In this document: positions 13,676-13,916 of the stretch, piece by piece
Layout of the letters: every line of letters starts with the position of its first letter
Numbering within the stretch: position 1 is the first letter of the stretch
Assembly: GCA_023419055.1 (NCBI GenBank)
Contig: JAEZYO010000124.1
Span: 1-13,916 of the forward strand
Reading direction: 5' to 3'
From: Pseudomonadota bacterium
Lineage (GTDB): Bacteria > Myxococcota > Polyangia > Polyangiales > Polyangiaceae
DNA: 13,916 nucleotides
Translations under genes and position numbers: made by a program
Notes under the pieces: model-generated
What the model saw: the letters and a program-made list of their open reading frames with translations, nothing else
The model's database searches: none
Told to the model about the DNA's origin: nothing

Positions 13676-13916
13676 GAACGCACCTGGTAGTCGGGACCCT
13701 CTTCACCCATGAGGAGCTCGGTTTCGATCACGGAAGCGTCGCGCAGGTGACGGATCCCGGCGAGCGCGGTGGTCGCGCGATACGCCTGAAATCCAGCCTC
13801 GTCCCGAAACCGCACCACGTGCACCTCCGTCAGGGTTTCGCTGGTCCCGTCGTCGATGCGCACGCTCTTCTCGAGCGTGCCGCCGTGCTCCAGGATCACG
13901 CGATAGGCCGCCGTCT
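13672..13916 (-). CDS. Small protein, ferredoxin-like alpha/beta-barrel type, 5' end outside window
   Basis: About 80 residues are visible. The frame stays open from the GTG at 13899 to the window edge (reading TAAYR before VILEHGG), so the true start is probably outside. The text VILEHGGTLEKSVRIDD, EVHVVRFRDEAGFQAYR and ASVIETELLMG resembles small dimeric alpha/beta-barrel proteins (DUF1330/EthD/antibiotic monooxygenase-like superfamily), which often bind small hydrophobic or polar ligands. No catalytic residue can be assigned. Its stop overlaps the ATG of the GNAT gene, so the two form an operon. The GNAT enzyme may act on something this protein handles, but this is a guess. Confidence is for it being a real gene; the fold is moderate inference. 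Confidence 0.75.
   Translation of the reverse strand, partial: TAAYRVILEHGGTLEKSVRIDDGTSETLTEVHVVRFRDEAGFQAYRATTALAGIRHLRDASVIETELLMGEEGPDYQVRS

Overview
The window looks like chromosomal DNA from a high-GC Gram-negative bacterium, most likely a myxobacterium of the Polyangiales type. This is an inference. It rests on strong G/C bias at third codon positions, GTG and TTG starts, several lipoproteins with Gly/Ser/Ala-rich linkers, and an adjacent DUF1592-type/DUF1552 gene pair, which is common in Myxococcota and Planctomycetes. I saw no tRNA, rRNA, CRISPR array, transposase, integrase or phage gene. Most genes read as ordinary chromosomal content.

Layout. (1) 1-2099: the 3' part of an Hsp70-family gene converges on, and overlaps by 62 bp, a membrane-anchored polysaccharide deacetylase gene. 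(2) 2190-4129: divergent from the deacetylase is an AlgI-like MBOAT O-acyltransferase gene. It is translationally coupled to a small lysine-rich protein with a C-terminal membrane helix. (3) 4130-4285: a dense run of inverted repeats leads into, and overlaps, the start of a predicted lipoprotein gene (to 4865). A second predicted lipoprotein gene (4873-5412, minus) converges on it. (4) 5413-5937: a 525-base stretch with no convincing gene but with a local AT-rich patch and a possible minus-strand promoter. (5) 5938-9005: a two-gene operon encoding a DUF1587/1595/1592/1588/1585 lipoprotein with a CxxCH motif and a Tat-exported DUF1552 protein. (6) 9011-11630: a small zinc-ribbon-like CPXCG protein, then three different class I SAM-dependent methyltransferases. 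(7) 11631-12087: no convincing gene, one good hairpin. (8) 12088-13916: a DUF2185-like/DUF4262 two-domain protein, then a minus-strand pair made of a GNAT acetyltransferase and a partial small alpha/beta-barrel-like protein.

How the genes may work together. The deacetylase and MBOAT proteins both modify polysaccharides (N-deacetylation and O-acylation), so 1269-4129 may be a small envelope or exopolysaccharide modification locus. The DUF1592/DUF1552 pair is almost certainly a secreted or periplasmic functional unit whose biochemistry is unknown. The methyltransferases have no visible pathway context. Nothing in the window amounts to a clear new defence or mobile system. The least explained items are the inverted-repeat cluster at 4134-4285, the DUF1592/DUF1552 pair and the DUF2185-like/DUF4262 fusion.
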